Assembly: GCF_002250655.1 (NCBI RefSeq)
Contig: NZ_NOZR01000022.1
Span: 1 to 64,000, forward strand
Source of the DNA: Mycolicibacterium sphagni
GTDB lineage: Bacteria; Actinomycetota; Actinomycetes; Mycobacteriales; Mycobacteriaceae
Direction: 5' to 3'
Length of the DNA: 64,000 nucleotides
A program made the translations under genes and the position numbers. This document shows, one piece after another, positions 23,276 through 31,879 of the stretch (position 1 is its first letter; each line of letters opens with the position of its first letter). The notes beneath the pieces are model-generated. The model was not told the DNA's origin. It made no database searches and was given only the letters and a program-made list of their open reading frames with translations.

Positions 23276-24012
23276 CCGGCTGTCTTGCCGTTGTCGACGT
23301 TGTAGACGGCGCCGTGGACGGTGACCGCGTCGTCACTGGCCAGGAACGCGATCACCTTCGCCACGTCGACCGGCGCCATCATCCCGCGGGGAGCAGCGAT
23401 CCGCATGATCAAGTTCCAGTCCGCGTCGTCGGGGGTCTTGAATTCGGTCACCTGCGGGGTGAGCATCCCACCCGGGCAGATCACGTTCACCCGCAACTGT
23501 TCCTTGGTGTATTCGATCGCCAGTGCCTTGGTCATGCCGACCAGTCCGTGTTTGGCCGCGCAGTACGCCGCCGAGTAGACCTCGCCCTCGATGCCGGCGA
23601 TGGAGGCGACGTTGACGATGTTGCCGGCCACGCCGAGAAGGTGTGGCAGCGCCGCCCGGATCAGGTAGAACGGGCCGTTCAGGTTGACCGCGAGGTCGTA
23701 GTTCCAGTCTTCATCGGTGACCGACGTGGTATTCCGCATCTGATGAAATCCTGCCGCGTTCACCAGCACATCGAGCCGGCCGAACCGTTCGACGCACAGG
23801 GCAACCGCGTCCCGGCAGGCCTGCGCACTGGTGATGTCCACCGACGCGTAGGCGCCGCCGGGAACCGATTCGAACACCGTCGCCATCCGTTCGCTATCGC
23901 GCGCGATACCGAACACCGTGGCGCCCCGTTCGGCGAACAACTGCGCCGTCGCGGCCCCCAGGCCCGACGACGCACCCGTCACCAGTGCGACTTTCCCGTC
24001 CAGCTGCGTCAT
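23272..24012 (-). CDS. SDR family oxidoreductase
   Basis: A 246-residue classical short-chain dehydrogenase. The nucleotide-binding motif TGASSGLG is at residues 13-20, NAAG near 88, catalytic Ser in NVASIAG, and YSAAYCAAK with catalytic Tyr and Lys. NAD(P) preference is not decisive from sequence; the substrate is unknown. FabG-like or glucose-dehydrogenase-like naming would be guesswork. It is convergent with the SRPBCC gene. Confidence 0.85.
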   Translation of the reverse strand: MTQLDGKVALVTGASSGLGAATAQLFAERGATVFGIARDSERMATVFESVPGGAYASVDITSAQACRDAVALCVERFGRLDVLVNAAGFHQMRNTTSVTDEDWNYDLAVNLNGPFYLIRAALPHLLGVAGNIVNVASIAGIEGEVYSAAYCAAKHGLVGMTKALAIEYTKEQLRVNVICPGGMLTPQVTEFKTPDDADWNLIMRIAAPRGMMAPVDVAKVIAFLASDDAVTVHGAVYNVDNGKTAG

Positions 24013-24033
24013 AGCCCGACCCTTTCTCAGGGC

Positions 24034-24483
24034 CTAGGCGTGTACGTCCCGGAGCCCTACCGCATTGCGTAGTCCCGAGCAGTTGTAGCACCCGACGCAC
24101 CCGACGCAGTCTTTGCATCGGGCGCAGCCCACGCAGCCCGCGCACCGGCGGCACGCGAAGCAGGCAAGGCACGCCACACACCCACGCAACCGGACCGACA
24201 AGACGGTGAGTGCGCTACCCGCGATGAGGGCACTGCCCGCGGTGGCGACCGACCCGACGATCGCGGCGCTGCCGGCGGTGGCGATCGAGCCGACGATCGC
24301 GGCGCTGCCGGCGGTGGCGATCGAGCCGACGATCGCGGCGCTGCCGGCGGTGGCGATGGATCCGGCGACCGCCGCGCTGCTCACAGTGGCGATGGATCCG
24401 GCAACCACTGCGCTGCGCACGGTGGAGATCGAACCGGCCACCATTGGAGACTCCGGTGGGCTCATCACGGCAATTGTCTTCAC
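24034..24483 (-). CDS. Hexapeptide-repeat protein with C-x-x-C tail (uncharacterised)
   Basis: A protein of up to 149 residues. The N-terminal two thirds are a six-residue repeat alternating GSIATA and GSAAIV types, about ten units, which could form a beta-helix or fibrous fold. The last 50 residues hold 12 cysteines at exact three-residue spacing (C-x-x repeated, beginning GCVACLACFACRRC), ending LRNAVGLRDVHA. No signal peptide is visible. GTG 24483 opens the frame; ATG 24444, with CCGGAG six bases upstream, is an equally good start. Regular Cys spacing argues that this strand is coding. Metal binding or dense disulfide bonding is possible. I do not recognise a characterised family. Confidence 0.55.
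   Translation of the reverse strand: MKTIAVMSPPESPMVAGSISTVRSAVVAGSIATVSSAAVAGSIATAGSAAIVGSIATAGSAAIVGSIATAGSAAIVGSVATAGSALIAGSALTVLSVRLRGCVACLACFACRRCAGCVGCARCKDCVGCVGCYNCSGLRNAVGLRDVHA
24239..24430. repeat. 36-bp tandem repeat inside the hexapeptide-repeat gene
   Basis: Copies begin at 24239, 24275, 24311 and 24347 with nearly perfect identity, followed by two degenerate copies. The period of 36 bp equals two six-residue protein repeats, so changes in copy number keep the reading frame. The array may vary between strains. Confidence 0.8.
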
Positions 24484-24495
24484 CCGACGAGCATC

Positions 24496-25170
24496 TCAGT
24501 TCGCGCGCGGTCGCGCCGGTGGTACGGCGGCAAGCAGTGTGCGGGTGTAGTCCTGCGCGGGTGCGGCGAGTAGCTCAGCGGCGGGCCGGTATTCGACCAC
24601 CGCACCGTCGCGCGGCACCGGTATATCGTGACTCACCTGCTCCACCACCGAGCTCACGCTGCAGATCCGCGAGCAGATCGAGGATGCGAGCCTGGACCGA
24701 GACGTCCAGCAACTCCGCCACCCCATCTTCTCGTGCCTGCCGCCCACGGCGGATGCGGTGCACCACAAGGAGTTCAGCCACCGCCGCGCCGACGCGAGAT
24801 CGCGGCTCCCGCGCGGCGAACGGGACCTGGAGGACCAGGCTGATGCGCCGCCGCAGCGCCTTTTTGGCCGGGGTCACCAATCCGGTCCATCACCGCCGCC
24901 CCGAAATCGCGCGGTAGGTCCTTCATGAGTTCGACGATCTGGGCCTGTGTCGTCACACGCAGCGCCGTGGTCGGTTCTTCGGCGACCAGCAGTTCGGGGT
25001 TTCAGGCCGACGCAATCGCCACCATCACCCGTTGCCGTTGCCCGCCCGCCAGTTGATGGGGTTAGCTGTCCAGCCGTCGCTGGGCATCGGACAGCCCGAC
25101 CGCCTCGAGTAGCTCACCGGACCGCTGCCTGGCCTGCCTACGCGTCAGGTTGCGTTGTGCCCGTAGCGAT
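24496..25170 (-). pseudogene. Decayed oligopeptide/dipeptide ABC transporter ATPase (dual-domain type)
   Basis: Successive fragments read as an Opp/Dpp ATPase. First comes NLTRRQARQRSGELLEAVGL, then PHQLAGGQRQRVMVAIA (signature), ELLVAEEPTTAL (Walker B), VTTQAQIVELMKDL, then second-domain pieces ALRRRISLVLQVPF, RVGAAVAELLVVHRI and DVSVQARILDLLADLQREL, and the C-terminal VVEYRPAAELLAAPAQDYTR. Two in-frame stops occur (TAA before PHQL; TGA before NPELL), and at least two frameshifts (near 24875 and 24647). Large internal deletions have removed most of the roughly 550-600 residues expected. It is clearly non-functional. It lies immediately upstream of the carotenoid operon. Confidence 0.85.
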
Positions 25171-25297
25171 TCAGTGCGATCGCCGCGGTCAAATTGCCCG
25201 CCGACTGCCCGCCCAGGTCCACCCGATGACCGGTCGAGCATGCGACCAGCAGCATGGCGACCATGAGGACAGCGGTGAGTGCCGCTGGTCGTTTCAT
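25145..25297 (-). pseudogene. Truncated lipoprotein N-terminus, probable peptide-binding protein remnant
   Basis: A 50-codon frame starts with a lipoprotein signal (MKRPAALTAVLMVAMLLVAC) and continues into mature sequence (VDLGGQSAGNLTAAIAL) before running into the ATPase remnant in another frame. In an opp/dpp operon the binding lipoprotein is the first gene, so this looks like its 5' end fused by deletion to the ATPase gene. Family assignment of the short mature stretch is uncertain. Confidence 0.5.
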
Positions 25298-25549
25298 CGG
25301 CGAACGAGTTTCCCGAACCGTTGATAGGTAAACGCCGAGCTGCGATAATCGGCGCGGGTAAAGGAGCGGAGGGGACATGGTCACCGTTATTCGCTCGCTG
25401 GCGATCCCCGCAGCCGCTGATCAGCCCCGCGCTAAAACTCGTGCGACCAACCCGACATATCTCTTCTGATTGCAAAGGCGTCAGGTGGGGTAAGTGACGG
25501 GAGTGCTCGGCCTGGGCGAACAAAGCCCTTGCGGGGAGAGGAGCGACTG

Positions 25550-27073
25550 ATGCGGACAGTGCCGGGCGCCACGAAGCACGTCGTGGTGGTCGGCGCGGGC
25601 CTGTCAGGGCTGTCGGCCGCGCTGCAACTGGCCGGTCGTGGACGCTCGGTCACCGTTGTCGAACGCCACCCGTCCCCGGGCGGGCGCATGGGCCAGGCCG
25701 ATATCGCCGGGTACCGGATTGACACCGGCCCCACCGTGCTGACCATGCCGGACATCATCGACGAGTCATTCGCGGCGGTGGGCGCCTCGATGGCCGATCA
25801 CCTCGAGCTCATGCCGGTCGGACCGGCCTACCGTGCGACGTTCGCCGACGGACACTCGCTGGACGTGCACACCGAGCCCACTGCGATGGCCGCCGCGATC
25901 GAAGAGTTCGCCGGACCCGAGCAAGCCGCGGGTTATCTGCGGCTGCGGGCCTGGCTCACCCGGCTCTATCAGCTGGAATTCGACGGCTTCATCGCCGCGA
26001 ACTTCTCCTCGCCGTTGTCGCTGCTGACACCGCAGCTCGCCCGGCTCGCCGCGATCGGTGGCTTCCGCGGCTGGGAACGGATGGTCAGCAGCTTCATCAC
26101 CGACGAACGTGTGCAGCGGATCTTCACCTTCCAGGCGCTCTACGCCGGTGTCCCGCCCCGGCAGGCGCTTGCTGCCTACGCGGTGATCGCCTACATGGAT
26201 ACCGTTGCCGGCGTGTACTTTCCGCGCGGCGGCATGCGCGCGGTGCCCGAGGCGATGGCCGCCGCCGCCACCGGAGCCGGGGTGCAGTTCCGCTATGGGT
26301 CCACGGTGACCGGGCTGGAACGCCGCGGTTCGCGGGTGACCGCCGTGCACACCGAGGATGGTGACCGAATCACCTGCGATGCAATCGTTCTGACCACCGA
26401 ACTGCCCCTGACCTACGCGCTGCTCGCGCGCACCCCGCGGCGCCCCGTCCAGATCCGTCCGGCCCCCTCGGCAGTCGTCGTTCACGTCGGTGTCCCCGCG
26501 GTAGGGGAGCGTTTGGCGCATCACAACATCAGCTTCGGACAGAAATGGGCGGGCACGTTCGACGAGATCATCCGCGACGGGGTGCCGATGAGCGATCCGT
26601 CGCTGCTGGTGACCAGGCCTACCGCGGGGGACCCGAGCCTTGCCCCACCGGGACGCGATCTGCTCTACGTTTTGGCGCCGGCACCGAATCTTCAAGTAGG
26701 CAAGGTCGATTGGGACTCGATCGGACAGGATTACGCTCATCAGATGGTGGCCACCGCCGCGGCGCGGCTGATGCCGGGTCTCGACGATGACGCGCAGATC
26801 CTCGAAATCGTCACGCCCGCCGACTGGGGCCGCCAGGGTATGGCCGCGGGCACACCATTCGCATTGGCGCACACCTTCGCCCAGACCGGCCCGTTCCGGC
26901 CCGCCAACACGGTTCGCGGTATCGACAACGCCGTGCTGGCCGGCGGGTCGACCGTGCCGGGAGTTGGCGTGCCGACGGCCCTGTTGTCCGGGAGGCTGGC
27001 TGCCGATCGCATTACCGGAGCCGACAACGACCCTTCGAGAAAGCCCACCATCGTCAGTTCCGGAAGCAGGTAG
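25550..27073 (+). CDS. crtI: Phytoene desaturase CrtI
   Basis: A 507-residue FAD-dependent desaturase that converts phytoene to lycopene. The dinucleotide-binding motif VVVGAGLSGLSAALQLAGRG is at residues 11-30, followed by VERHPSPGGRMGQ. The bacterial phytoene dehydrogenase C-terminal signature reads FRPANTVRGIDNAVLAGGST, then PGVGVPTALLSGRLAAD. ATG 25550 has a GGGGAGAGGAG ribosome site. It is first gene of a seven-gene operon with overlapping junctions. The 252-bp leader (25298-25549) shows no promoter I can name with confidence. No crtE or repressor gene is adjacent; the upstream side is a decayed ABC operon. Confidence 0.92.
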   Translation: MRTVPGATKHVVVVGAGLSGLSAALQLAGRGRSVTVVERHPSPGGRMGQADIAGYRIDTGPTVLTMPDIIDESFAAVGASMADHLELMPVGPAYRATFADGHSLDVHTEPTAMAAAIEEFAGPEQAAGYLRLRAWLTRLYQLEFDGFIAANFSSPLSLLTPQLARLAAIGGFRGWERMVSSFITDERVQRIFTFQALYAGVPPRQALAAYAVIAYMDTVAGVYFPRGGMRAVPEAMAAAATGAGVQFRYGSTVTGLERRGSRVTAVHTEDGDRITCDAIVLTTELPLTYALLARTPRRPVQIRPAPSAVVVHVGVPAVGERLAHHNISFGQKWAGTFDEIIRDGVPMSDPSLLVTRPTAGDPSLAPPGRDLLYVLAPAPNLQVGKVDWDSIGQDYAHQMVATAAARLMPGLDDDAQILEIVTPADWGRQGMAAGTPFALAHTFAQTGPFRPANTVRGIDNAVLAGGSTVPGVGVPTALLSGRLAADRITGADNDPSRKPTIVSSGSR

Positions 27074-28008
27074 TGATGATCCATGCCGAGTTGCACGCCG
27101 CTGGCATCGAGGACTCCCGACTGGCCGAGTCCTACCGTTACTGCCGGCGCCTCAACGCCGAGCACGGCCGGACCTACTTCCTGGCCACCCGGCTGCTGAC
27201 GCCGTCTCAGCGGCCGGCGGTGCACGCACTGTACGGGTTTGCCCGGTACGCCGACGACATCCTCGACGACATGGACGACGACGCCAGTGCGGCCGAGCGT
27301 GAACAGCGACTGGATCGGTTGTCGGCCAAGTTCTTCAGTGGCACCGCCGACGAGTCGGAGCCGGTGCTGCCCGCCGTGCTGCACACCGCCCGCACCTATC
27401 GCATCCCGCTGGACCTGTTCGACGATTTCCTGACGTCGATGCGGATGGATCTGACCGTGACCGATTATCCGGACCGCGCAGCGCTGAACCGCTACATGCG
27501 CGGTTCGGCTGCCGTCATCGGCTTGGAGATGCTGCCGATCCTCGGCACCGTCGGGCCCCCCGGAGAAGCGGCGCCCTACGCCGAGGCCCTGGGCCGGGCA
27601 TTTCAGCTGACCAACTTCCTGCGCGACGTCGACGAGGATCTGGAACGCAACCGCGTCTACCTGCCCGCCGACGAACTGGCGGAGTTCGGCGTGGACCGCG
27701 ACGTATTGATGTGGTGCCATGAGCACCGGCAGACCGACCTGAAAGTCCGCCGGGCATTGTCGGCTCAACACGAGGTCACCCGCACGGTATACCGGGAGGC
27801 CCGCAAAGGGATCGCGTTGCTCGCGCCCCAGTCCAGACCCTGTGTGGCAACGGCGTTCACGCTGTACTCGGGGATCCTCGACCGCATCGAGGCCATCGAT
27901 TTCGCGGTGTTCAGTCAGCGTGCCTCGGTGGGAACGGGGCGCCGGCTGCGGGTCTTCGTCTCCGGTTTGGTTCGGGCCCGGCGCGCCCGCGGATACGGCG
28001 CGGCGTGA
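27073..28008 (+). CDS. crtB: Phytoene synthase CrtB
   Basis: A 311-residue squalene/phytoene synthase that condenses two geranylgeranyl diphosphates to phytoene. First Asp-rich motif: YADDILDDMDDD (about residue 58). Second: NFLRDVDEDLERNRVYLP (about residue 180). Also present are YMRGSAAVIGLEMLP and the N-terminal SYRYCRRLN. The GTG at 27073 overlaps the crtI stop by one base; an ATG follows directly at 27076 and is an alternative. GGPP must come from a synthase outside the window. Confidence 0.93.
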   Translation: MMIHAELHAAGIEDSRLAESYRYCRRLNAEHGRTYFLATRLLTPSQRPAVHALYGFARYADDILDDMDDDASAAEREQRLDRLSAKFFSGTADESEPVLPAVLHTARTYRIPLDLFDDFLTSMRMDLTVTDYPDRAALNRYMRGSAAVIGLEMLPILGTVGPPGEAAPYAEALGRAFQLTNFLRDVDEDLERNRVYLPADELAEFGVDRDVLMWCHEHRQTDLKVRRALSAQHEVTRTVYREARKGIALLAPQSRPCVATAFTLYSGILDRIEAIDFAVFSQRASVGTGRRLRVFVSGLVRARRARGYGAA

Positions 28009-28331
28009 TGGATCGCTGGCAGTACCTGATCGTGCTGGGCGCGTGCTTGCTGATCACCTTGCCCCTGGAGGCATTCGGATCCGGGGTCTACCGGCAGCCC
28101 GTGCGATTGCTGCGGGCCGTTGTTCCGGTGGCGGCAGTGTTCGTGGTCTGGGACGCGATCGCGATCGCCGGGCACGTGTGGACCTACAACCCGCGCTATA
28201 TTAGCGGCATCGACGTCGGATTCTCGGTCCCGCTCGAGGAATTGCTGTTCTTCATCGTGATACCGGTGTGCGGCCTGCTGACCTATTCGGCGGTGAGCGC
28301 GATCCTCGGCATCCTGCGGGGTCGCCGATGA
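28005..28331 (+). CDS. crtYc: Lycopene cyclase subunit CrtYc
   Basis: A 108-residue protein with three hydrophobic helices. It is one half of the heterodimeric lycopene beta-cyclase of Gram-positive bacteria. The family signature around SVPLEELLFFIVIPVCGLLTY and the upstream WDAIAIAGHVWTYNPRYI segment are present. Start GTG 28005 (or ATG 28008) overlaps the crtB stop. It works with CrtYd to close the rings of lycopene and form beta-carotene. Confidence 0.9.
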   Translation: MMDRWQYLIVLGACLLITLPLEAFGSGVYRQPVRLLRAVVPVAAVFVVWDAIAIAGHVWTYNPRYISGIDVGFSVPLEELLFFIVIPVCGLLTYSAVSAILGILRGRR

Positions 28332-28660
28332 GCGGGCTCGGATACACCCTGCCGGCGGTGGTCGCGGTGGTCGCGGTCGTCGCGCTGGAGTTGGCGGTCT
28401 TGCGCACCGGGCTGTTCGGCAAGATCGAATACTGGATTTCGATGGGCATCGTGGTGGCATTCCAGGTGATTGTCGATGGCTGGCTGACCAAGTTGTCGGC
28501 GCCGATCGTCGTCTACAACGAGCACCACAGCACTGGTGTGCGGTTCCCGTGGGACATCCCGGTGGAGGACTTCCTGTTCGGCTGGGCGATGGTGACTGCC
28601 GTGCTGCTCTTGTGGGAGAAGCAGCGCCCACGCCGTGATGGGGGAGGTGAGTGCCGATGA
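28328..28660 (+). CDS. crtYd: Lycopene cyclase subunit CrtYd
   Basis: A 110-residue membrane protein, the partner half of the lycopene cyclase. It repeats the CrtYc pattern: YNEHHSTGVRFPWDIPVEDF followed by LFGWAMVTAVLLLWEK, where PVEDF corresponds to the PLEEL motif. ATG 28328 overlaps the crtYc stop by ATGA; the frame is open further upstream but inside crtYc. The tail is polar (RPRRDGGGE). Confidence 0.9.
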   Translation: MSGLGYTLPAVVAVVAVVALELAVLRTGLFGKIEYWISMGIVVAFQVIVDGWLTKLSAPIVVYNEHHSTGVRFPWDIPVEDFLFGWAMVTAVLLLWEKQRPRRDGGGECR

Positions 28661-29355
28661 TCGACGTTCCCGGCGCCTTCGATGTCGGAGCGCACGCCTA
28701 CGACAGTCTGGTGGGTGCCAACCCCGGTTATCACGATCATCTGCGGATCTCCGCGCGGCGTATGCGAATTGCCGACGGTGGCCGTGGCCTGCGGCTGCTG
28801 GACGCCGGCTGCGGGACGGGCTTGTCGACGGCCGCACTGCTCACCGCGGCGCCGCACGCCGAGGTCATCGCCGTGGACGCGTCGGCGGGCATGCTGGCCG
28901 AGGCGGCCGCGAAGTCCTGGCCCGAGACGGTCCGGTTTGTGCACAGCCCGATCGAAGACATCGCCGATGCTGGGGTGCACGGGCCGTTCGACGGGATCTT
29001 CGCCGCATATCTGTTGCGGAACCTGACCGATCCGGACGCTCAGCTGCGGCGGTTTCGCGAGATGCTGCGGCCGGGCGCGACGCTGGCCGTGCACGAGTAT
29101 TCGGTGCGTGATTCCCGCGCTGCCAAAGCGATCTGGAACGTCGTCTGCTGGGGGATCATCGTTCCGTCCGGCTGGCTACAGACCCGGGACAGCACTCTCT
29201 ACCGTCACCTGTGGCGCAGCGTGAATGGCTTCGATGGCGCCGCGGCCTTCCAACGTCGTTTGGCCGCAGCGGGTTTCGCGGGCGTACACAGCGAGACGAT
29301 GCCCGGCTGGCAACGCGATATCGTGCACACCTTTCTGGCGGACGTACCGCGATGA
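28657..29355 (+). CDS. crtT: CrtT-like SAM-dependent methyltransferase of the carotenoid cluster
   Basis: A 232-residue class I methyltransferase. The SAM-binding motif I LRLLDAGCGTGLSTAAL is at about residue 48, then EVIAVDASAGMLAEA and the motif IV region GPFDGIFAAYLLRNL. It resembles UbiE/COQ5-type enzymes. Genes of this type (crtT) sit at this place in mycobacterial and streptomycete carotenoid clusters; the exact methylation target is not firmly established to my knowledge. ATG 28657 overlaps the crtYd stop by ATGA and has GGAGG ten bases upstream; GTG 28651 is possible. Confidence 0.8.
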   Translation: MIDVPGAFDVGAHAYDSLVGANPGYHDHLRISARRMRIADGGRGLRLLDAGCGTGLSTAALLTAAPHAEVIAVDASAGMLAEAAAKSWPETVRFVHSPIEDIADAGVHGPFDGIFAAYLLRNLTDPDAQLRRFREMLRPGATLAVHEYSVRDSRAAKAIWNVVCWGIIVPSGWLQTRDSTLYRHLWRSVNGFDGAAAFQRRLAAAGFAGVHSETMPGWQRDIVHTFLADVPR

Positions 29356-30887
29356 TGGATCTGCGCCGCGTCACCCACCCGGCACCAGACGGGGCGCCGA
29401 ACGTCAATGCGCTGCCAAGCAGGCCGCATGTTGTGGTCGTGGGGGCCGGCATCGCAGGTCTGGCCGCGGCTACCGGTCTTGCCGAACGCGGTGTCTCCGT
29501 GGAGGTTCTGGAACGTCAGGAGTATCTCGGTGGACGCGTCGGCGGCTGGACCGACCAGCTCGGTGACGGCACCGCGGTGTCGAACAATCGCGGCTTCCAC
29601 GCCTTCTTCCGGCAGTACTACAACCTGCGCACGCTGCTACGCCGCGCCGACCCCGATCTCGAGCGGCTGCGGGAGGTCGAGGACTATCCGCTGGTCGACG
29701 GCGAGGGGCGTCGCGATACCTTCCGGGGACTGCCGAAGACTCCGCCGTGGAACGCGCTGGCGTTCGCTCTGCGCAGCCCGACGTTTCGAATCCGGGACCT
29801 GGTACGGCTCAACGCCGTTGCGGCCGCCCCGCTGGCCGCGGTTTCGGTTCCCGAGATATACGAACTGCTGGACGACCGCGACGCCGGAACGTTCCTGTCC
29901 GACATCAACTTTCCGATCGCCGCCCGCCACCTCGCCTTCGAGGTGTTCGCACGCAGTTTCTTCGCCCGGCCCGATCGATTGTCGGCGGCTGAACTGGCGA
30001 CAATGTTCCACATCTACTTTCTGGGCTCCAGCGAGGGGCTGGTGTTCGACGTCGCGGAGTCCAACTTCGACACCGCGCTGTGGGAACCGCTGGGCCAGTA
30101 TTTGATCGGCCAGCGGGTGCGGTTTCGCACCGAAGTGTCCGCTGAGTCGGTCAGCGTCGGCGGAACCAGGGTGCTGCAAGTCCATGACTCGACCGGCAGG
30201 ACGATCGACGCCGACGGCGTCGTACTGGCCACCGATGTCGCCGCGCTGCAACAGATCGTGGCCGCCTCACCCGGGCTGGGCGACGACCGTTGGCGCGGTC
30301 AGGTCGATCAGTTGCGCACCGCACCGCCGTTCGCGGTGCTTCGGTTGTGGCTGAACCGACCTGTCGGCACGGACCGTCCGGCCTTCCTGGGCACTGGGGG
30401 GCTGGCGCCAATCGACAACATCAGCGTGGTCAGCCGCTATGAACTACAGGCTGCGGATTGGGCACGCGCACATCATGGTTCGGTGCTCGAAGTGCACTCC
30501 TATTCGGTGGCTGACCAGCCGGATACCTCCGGACTGCGTCAGCGCATGCTCGACCGGCTCCACCAGCTCTACCCGGAGACCGCCGGAGCCGGCATTGTGG
30601 GGGAGACGCTGCTGATTCGCGACGACTGTCCGCTGTTCTACCCAGGTGCCTTCGCCGACCGGCCGACGGTGAATACCCCGGTCAACGGTTTGATGCTGGC
30701 CGGCGACGGAATCCGCATCGACCTGCCGGTGGCGTTGATGGAGCGGGCCGCCACCACCGGATGGTCGGCGGCCAACGGATTGCTGGCCGGTTGGGGCGTC
30801 GGTGGGCATACGCTGCACACCGTCCCGGTGCGCGGCCGATCGCCGGTGCTGCGACGGCTGGCCGGTCGACAGAGGCGGGTTTCATGA
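29352..30887 (+). CDS. crtU: Carotene desaturase/methyltransferase CrtU
   Basis: A 511-residue FAD-dependent enzyme of the CrtU family. It desaturates the beta-ionone rings of beta-carotene and shifts a methyl group, giving aromatic end rings (isorenieratene). The FAD motif VVVGAGIAGLAAATGLAERG begins near residue 27, then EYLGGRVGGW and the FHAFFRQYYNLRTLLRRADP segment typical of CrtU. The C-terminal flavin contact is LMLAGDGIRIDLPVALMERA. ATG 29352 overlaps the methyltransferase stop by ATGA. Confidence 0.88.
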   Translation: MMDLRRVTHPAPDGAPNVNALPSRPHVVVVGAGIAGLAAATGLAERGVSVEVLERQEYLGGRVGGWTDQLGDGTAVSNNRGFHAFFRQYYNLRTLLRRADPDLERLREVEDYPLVDGEGRRDTFRGLPKTPPWNALAFALRSPTFRIRDLVRLNAVAAAPLAAVSVPEIYELLDDRDAGTFLSDINFPIAARHLAFEVFARSFFARPDRLSAAELATMFHIYFLGSSEGLVFDVAESNFDTALWEPLGQYLIGQRVRFRTEVSAESVSVGGTRVLQVHDSTGRTIDADGVVLATDVAALQQIVAASPGLGDDRWRGQVDQLRTAPPFAVLRLWLNRPVGTDRPAFLGTGGLAPIDNISVVSRYELQAADWARAHHGSVLEVHSYSVADQPDTSGLRQRMLDRLHQLYPETAGAGIVGETLLIRDDCPLFYPGAFADRPTVNTPVNGLMLAGDGIRIDLPVALMERAATTGWSAANGLLAGWGVGGHTLHTVPVRGRSPVLRRLAGRQRRVS

Positions 30888-31879
30888 GTCTGCGATCGCG
30901 GATGAAAAACATTCCGCTGCAAGTTATCCCGAAGGTAGACTGGGCGGGTCAACGGCCCACTTACCAGGATGCGGAGCCCGCGCTGATCAACGCGGCGCTC
31001 AAGCGTGCCGAGGCTCGTCCCAGCGGCAACTGGTACGTCTTCGCCGCCAGCACCGATATCCGCACCGACCGGCCGTTCGGCACCCGCGTAGGCGGCATCG
31101 AGATAGTGGCGTGGCGCGATCAGCAGCAGGCGTTGCACGTCGGGCCCGCTGCCTGCCCCCACCTGGGTGCGGACCTGAGTACCGGAAAAGTGATGTCCGG
31201 CGCCCTGATCTGCCCATGGCACGGCCTTCGTCTGGACGGCCGGCGCGAATTCGGTTGGAAGCCATGGCCTGCCGTCGACGATGGCGTGCTCGCTTGGGTC
31301 CGGCTCGACCGGCTCGGCGGAGAGCCCGCACTTGATGCACCGGTGATCCCGGGCCGCCCCATCGGAGCCCGGCTGGCGGCGGTCGCCCGGCTGGAAGGAG
31401 TGTGCGAGCCGTCGGACATCCTCGCCAATCGGCTCGACCCCTGGCACGGAGGATGGTTTCATCCGTATTCGTTCACCCAGCTGGAGGTGCTCAGCGCACC
31501 GCAGGTCGACGCCACCGACGAGGCTGACCGGTTCCTGGTCGCGGTGACGTTCCGGATGGGGCGCCTCGGCGTTCCGGTGGTCGCCGAATTCACCGCGCCT
31601 GAACCGCGAACCATCGTCATGCGGATCGTCGACGGCGAGGGCACCGGCAGCGTCGTCGAGACCCATGCGACCCCGGTGGGAGCCGGCCCTGACGGGCGGC
31701 CGCGGACCGCGGTGATCGAAGCCGTCGTCGCGCAGTCCGACCGCAGGGGCTTTCACCAGTCACTGCGGGTGGCACCGTTGATCACCCCGTTGATGCGCGT
31801 GGCCGCGGCTCGGTTGTGGCGTGACGACTTGGCCTACGCGGAACGCCGATTCGCTCTGCGCGCCGGCGGTTCCGGCTAA
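30884..31879 (+). CDS. Rieske 2Fe-2S protein of the carotenoid operon
   Basis: A 331-residue protein with an N-terminal Rieske domain. The cluster ligands are CPH (Cys91, His93) and CPWH (Cys110, His113), with the standard 16-residue spacing. The rest resembles the C-terminal domain of a DUF5914/Rieske oxygenase-like protein; no obvious mononuclear iron triad was confirmed. It is last in the operon, overlapping crtU by ATGA, so it may supply electrons to CrtU or oxidise the aromatic carotenoid. Either role is inference from position. Confidence 0.82.
   Translation: MSLRSRMKNIPLQVIPKVDWAGQRPTYQDAEPALINAALKRAEARPSGNWYVFAASTDIRTDRPFGTRVGGIEIVAWRDQQQALHVGPAACPHLGADLSTGKVMSGALICPWHGLRLDGRREFGWKPWPAVDDGVLAWVRLDRLGGEPALDAPVIPGRPIGARLAAVARLEGVCEPSDILANRLDPWHGGWFHPYSFTQLEVLSAPQVDATDEADRFLVAVTFRMGRLGVPVVAEFTAPEPRTIVMRIVDGEGTGSVVETHATPVGAGPDGRPRTAVIEAVVAQSDRRGFHQSLRVAPLITPLMRVAAARLWRDDLAYAERRFALRAGGSG

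Noticed and set aside
24113..24550. Plus-strand frame over the hexapeptide-repeat gene
   Set aside because: It encodes a Pro/Ala repeat typical of an antisense reading; the exact C-x-x periodicity on the minus strand is better evidence of coding.
24496..25297. Insertion-sequence remnant
   Set aside because: The fragments match ABC transporter proteins, with no transposase similarity and no terminal inverted repeats seen.
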